From Diplonema japonicum (taxonomy: Eukaryota; Euglenozoa; Diplonemea; Diplonemida; Diplonemidae), in contig OZ025677.1 in the NCBI GenBank assembly GCA_964019335.1, positions 372,001 through 436,000 on the forward strand: DNA of 64,000 bases, given 5' to 3'. Positions 61,286-64,000 of the stretch are shown here, in pieces. The notes below the pieces were generated by a model that saw nothing but the letters and a program-made list of their open reading frames with translations, did no database searches and was not told the DNA's origin. The position numbers were made by a program, and so were the translations under genes. How positions within the stretch are numbered: the first letter of the stretch is position 1; each line of letters opens with the position of its first letter.

Positions 61286-64000
61286 CTACAGCCTGTCGAT
61301 GACGTGCAGCAGGAACTTTGTGCTGTTGACGACGTAGTGCGACGCTGCAGACTTGAAGTGGTTGGTGATGGTGTTCTGGAACTCAGAAGCGGACCAGGGG
61401 AGCATGGCCAGAAGGTCGAAAGGTTCACTAGATGGAGGCATCGGGGTGACAGATATTTTACCACAGGATACACCAATCGGGCCTGGTGTGAGCCCTGCTG
61501 ATATGAGGTACAGAACACCAGAAAGCACATCGCGAACCTGCTTTGCTGCAACGAGAGGCGGCAGTGGGTCGCTCGGCAGCGTGAATAAAGAGTTGTCAGA
61601 GGTGCTGAAGACAGGAAGCACATTAGGGTGCCGCAGCTGCTCAAGACTCTGAAGGTCTTCCTTTGCAAAGCCCTCCTCTGAAAACGGGATGACTTCGACG
61701 TCACCAGGGCTGATCCACACCTTGCCGTCCCTTCGTACCACGTTTCTGTCTGGTTTGTCATTGCTCTGCTTGCTCACAATACCCACACAGCACCCCTCTT
61801 GGAAGAATGTTACCGCAAACCTGTACGTGTTCCTCACAGTGAATTGCGAGCTCACCACAGTCCCGTTCACCAAAATGCTGATGCCGCCCTTCGCATCGAT
61901 CGCCACCGTCACGATGCAGCCTGCGTCAATCCGCGGACACTGCAAGCATGCAGCCTCACCGCCGTGCAGCAGCCTGGATCCCTCTGGCGTGATGAGCAGC
62001 CCAAGAGTTCCTTTCATCTCCACACACCCCAATGGGTGCGTCTGGTACCCAACAGGCGTGTCATCAGTGATGCCGAACGCCATGCTGCATCCTGGAGACA
62101 ACGCCTTCACAAGGAAGTTGCATGAAGCAGGCTCGCCGTCCTGTACATCGATGACCTCTTTCGTGAGCAGCGTGAAGGGTTCGTTCGACCTGGAGGTGGC
62201 CGTCTTGCAGTCGTCGGAAAGCTCCACCGTGTGCAGAGGGATAAAGTGCAGCCCTACTATTGGATCGTATGCTTTACGGGATATCTTGAGCGGCGAATCG
62301 TGACGTCGTGCGGGAGACTTACTTGAGGGCCGGTCGACAGGATGGGTGCCCCCGTCAAAAGCAGGCATCACATCCATCCAAACACTGCCACGGTACTGGT
62401 TGCTTCCGCCCTTGTCCCACCGCACTGTGTACACGCTCTCTGTGGCTTCGGTGATGACGCCTTCTTCACCTGCACCCCCGTCTTGTTCACCCCACTTCCA
62501 CGTTGGGCCACGAATAACTCTCATCCCTGGTTGCATACTAATCACAACACCGTTGCAGTACGGGCATAGCAGGTACTGATGTGCGGAGCAGCTCATGACT
62601 ACCGACCCCAATGGCAAGTCTACGCCGCACCCACCGCACACCGTGCTATCGTTCACCACGACAATTCTCTTCAAACAGCACCCTTTCCAGCACCTCCTTC
62701 GGTACTCAACTGGGATAACATACATTGCGTACAGAAGCTCCAGTCCATCCACACGCACAGTCACGCCACCCTCTGTCACGCTTGATATGACCCCCGCCTG
62801 CTCGGTGATCTTCAGACACTCTTCTTCATAGCACTCCATGGCTTCAATAAGAGGTACGCTGCTCTTGGGAAGTACTATTGAGATATCTTTGCACACGCTG
62901 GACACAAAGGACTGATTGGGCAATGGAAGGGGCACCTTAGGTACGAAAGCGGGGTCGCACACAATCTCCACTTTGTCGTTCTCGGAGAGCAGCGACACAC
63001 CGAACCTGAAAAGATCCTTGACAGTGAACTGAGAGTTGACAACACGCCCGTTTACACTTATGCAGAGCACTGTCGAGGGTAGCACAGCAAGCCCAATGAC
63101 ATCACCTTCTTGCAACTTGGGGCACGCTGGCAATTGCACAGAGTTCCGTGCGTGGTCGATGGAGCAGCCGTCAATAGTGCTCTTGAAGCCGAGGGTATCC
63201 CCAACATGTCCGAGATCTGCAGTCAAGAACCCTACGGGTGTCTCATCTGTGATTCCCATAACGATGCCACCAGATGCAGCGATATTGACAATCTTGATAT
63301 AGCACGCGACCCTATCCTCCGAAGCTTCCGAGACCTGGTCAGTGACTGCTGTCCCGCATGGCCTACCACCGGCAGTGAGAAGTTTCCCACAGCAAGACAC
63401 CTCTACAGTGGTATTGAGCTTCGAAAAGGTGAATCCTTGTTCCCCTGGTGGGTCTACAGGGAGGTCGTAGGTAGTGATGTCTTCTTGGGGTATGGGACAC
63501 CGTCGAAGGGTGGCTATCTGCTCGTTGTAAATGCAGCCCATGTGAGCGGGCCACACATCCGCGTAAGGGTACGTCCTGTACGTGCGTACGTTTTCATTGC
63601 CTTCCCATCTCACATGCACGTGACTGTCAGTACACTGCACCACCTTCCCTTTGTTGAAAGGGAGGATGTCCTCTTCCTGGTGTCTCCATGTTGGGCCGCG
63701 CACTACCTCGCACCCTACCTCGATTGCTTCGGGAGTACCATTGCAGTATTGACACAAGTCGAAGTTGTGGACAACGCACAAGTGCACCGTCGAGCCTACC
63801 GGAAGCTGTGTGTAGCATGCCCCACAGTAGTGCGTCTGGGATGTGACCTCTGATGTAGTTAATGGGCAATCCGCGTAGCAGTACCGCTTGACGCCTTGTG
63901 GGAACACGTTGTAGTCGAAGACGTAAGTCTGCAACCCGAAATTCAACTTGACCATGTCTTTGTAGCAGCCCGCGACGAGGGCTATCTTTCCAAGCACCCC
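61286..64000 (-). CDS. ZZ-MIB/HERC2-SPRY tandem protein with C-terminal pseudokinase, 5' end beyond window
   Basis: The frame is open to the right edge, so the N-terminus is missing; at least 904 residues are seen. It has two copies of a module: a Cys/His zinc binder (CGACYTQLPVG ... CQYC; CGGCGVDLPLG ... CPYC), a MIB/HERC2 domain (EVVRGPTWRHQEED ... VHVRWEG; RVIRGPTWKWGEQDGG ... YTVRWDKGG), and an SPRY-like domain (MGITDETPVGF ... VSVNGRVV type). The last 200 residues resemble a protein kinase (LRHPNVLPVFS, VRDVLSGVLYLISAG) but lack the HRD and DFG motifs, so a pseudokinase is likely. MIB/HERC2 domains occur in ubiquitin ligases such as Mind bomb; no RING is visible in this portion. The function is inferred to be a binding scaffold. 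Confidence 0.75.
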   Translation of the reverse strand, partial: GVLGKIALVAGCYKDMVKLNFGLQTYVFDYNVFPQGVKRYCYADCPLTTSEVTSQTHYCGACYTQLPVGSTVHLCVVHNFDLCQYCNGTPEAIEVGCEVVRGPTWRHQEEDILPFNKGKVVQCTDSHVHVRWEGNENVRTYRTYPYADVWPAHMGCIYNEQIATLRRCPIPQEDITTYDLPVDPPGEQGFTFSKLNTTVEVSCCGKLLTAGGRPCGTAVTDQVSEASEDRVACYIKIVNIAASGGIVMGITDETPVGFLTADLGHVGDTLGFKSTIDGCSIDHARNSVQLPACPKLQEGDVIGLAVLPSTVLCISVNGRVVNSQFTVKDLFRFGVSLLSENDKVEIVCDPAFVPKVPLPLPNQSFVSSVCKDISIVLPKSSVPLIEAMECYEEECLKITEQAGVISSVTEGGVTVRVDGLELLYAMYVIPVEYRRRCWKGCCLKRIVVVNDSTVCGGCGVDLPLGSVVMSCSAHQYLLCPYCNGVVISMQPGMRVIRGPTWKWGEQDGGAGEEGVITEATESVYTVRWDKGGSNQYRGSVWMDVMPAFDGGTHPVDRPSSKSPARRHDSPLKISRKAYDPIVGLHFIPLHTVELSDDCKTATSRSNEPFTLLTKEVIDVQDGEPASCNFLVKALSPGCSMAFGITDDTPVGYQTHPLGCVEMKGTLGLLITPEGSRLLHGGEAACLQCPRIDAGCIVTVAIDAKGGISILVNGTVVSSQFTVRNTYRFAVTFFQEGCCVGIVSKQSNDKPDRNVVRRDGKVWISPGDVEVIPFSEEGFAKEDLQSLEQLRHPNVLPVFSTSDNSLFTLPSDPLPPLVAAKQVRDVLSGVLYLISAGLTPGPIGVSCGKISVTPMPPSSEPFDLLAMLPWSASEFQNTITNHFKSAASHYVVNSTKFLLHVIDRL

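Overview
The window is nuclear DNA of a unicellular eukaryote. Most long open frames carry eukaryotic domain families (MAP kinase, cytochrome P450, ABCA transporter, ubiquitin E2, F-box, RING-H2, PDZ, CCDC61). They are interrupted by very small GT-AG introns (32 to 68 nt), and the gene-free DNA is dominated by A/T and G/C homopolymers. Every host gene I can support lies on the minus strand, from the gene running off the right edge to the one running off the left edge. Gaps between neighbours are sometimes only 67 to 72 bp, and most start codons follow a splice-acceptor-like AG by 2 to 27 nt. Strictly unidirectional genes with an acceptor before each start are the hallmark of polycistronic transcription with spliced-leader trans-splicing, as in Euglenozoa. 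A 5'-terminal 18S rRNA fragment at 10070 carries TTGTTTCAAGGA, which I associate with euglenozoan 18S. Because conventional introns are also present, a diplonemid-like euglenozoan is my best guess. That is an inference; no spliced-leader RNA gene was found.

Layout, left to right. 1-938: secreted LVIVD-repeat protein, cut by the window edge. 2.1-17.7 kb: gene-poor accessory region holding a 5'-truncated non-LTR retroelement and a fragment of another copy, one three-PDZ gene, several small inverted-repeat elements, two piggyBac-family elements, and a patch of rDNA-like pieces. 17.7-46.9 kb: gene-dense block with a receptor-type adenylate cyclase, a four-domain SGNH acyl-esterase-like protein, an E2/LVIVD/F-box/SPRY fusion, a P450, a peroxisomal-type acyl-CoA dehydrogenase, a giant ABCA transporter fused to a sterol glucosyltransferase and dysferlin domains, a myristoylated zinc protein, a one-domain SGNH protein, a MAP kinase with a PDZ-like insert, an MRH-domain secreted protein and a ubiquitin-like/ankyrin protein. 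47.06-48.82 kb: a second long piggyBac copy. 49.4-64 kb: CCDC61, a second repeat-rich stretch, a 1491-aa polytopic membrane protein, a GNAT acetyltransferase, a folate-receptor-like GPI-type protein, a membrane RING-H2 ligase and a MIB/HERC2-SPRY-pseudokinase protein.

Three themes recur. The first is lipid and surface chemistry: ABCA-sterol glucosyltransferase, P450, AKL-ending acyl-CoA dehydrogenase and SGNH esterases. The second is signalling through unusual fusions: tandem-cyclase receptor, PDZ-in-MAPK and PDZ scaffold. The third is ubiquitin biology: the E2/F-box fusion, RING-H2, MIB/HERC2 and UBL-ankyrin proteins. The most distinctive single gene is the ABCA/sterol-glucosyltransferase/dysferlin fusion (34486-40977).
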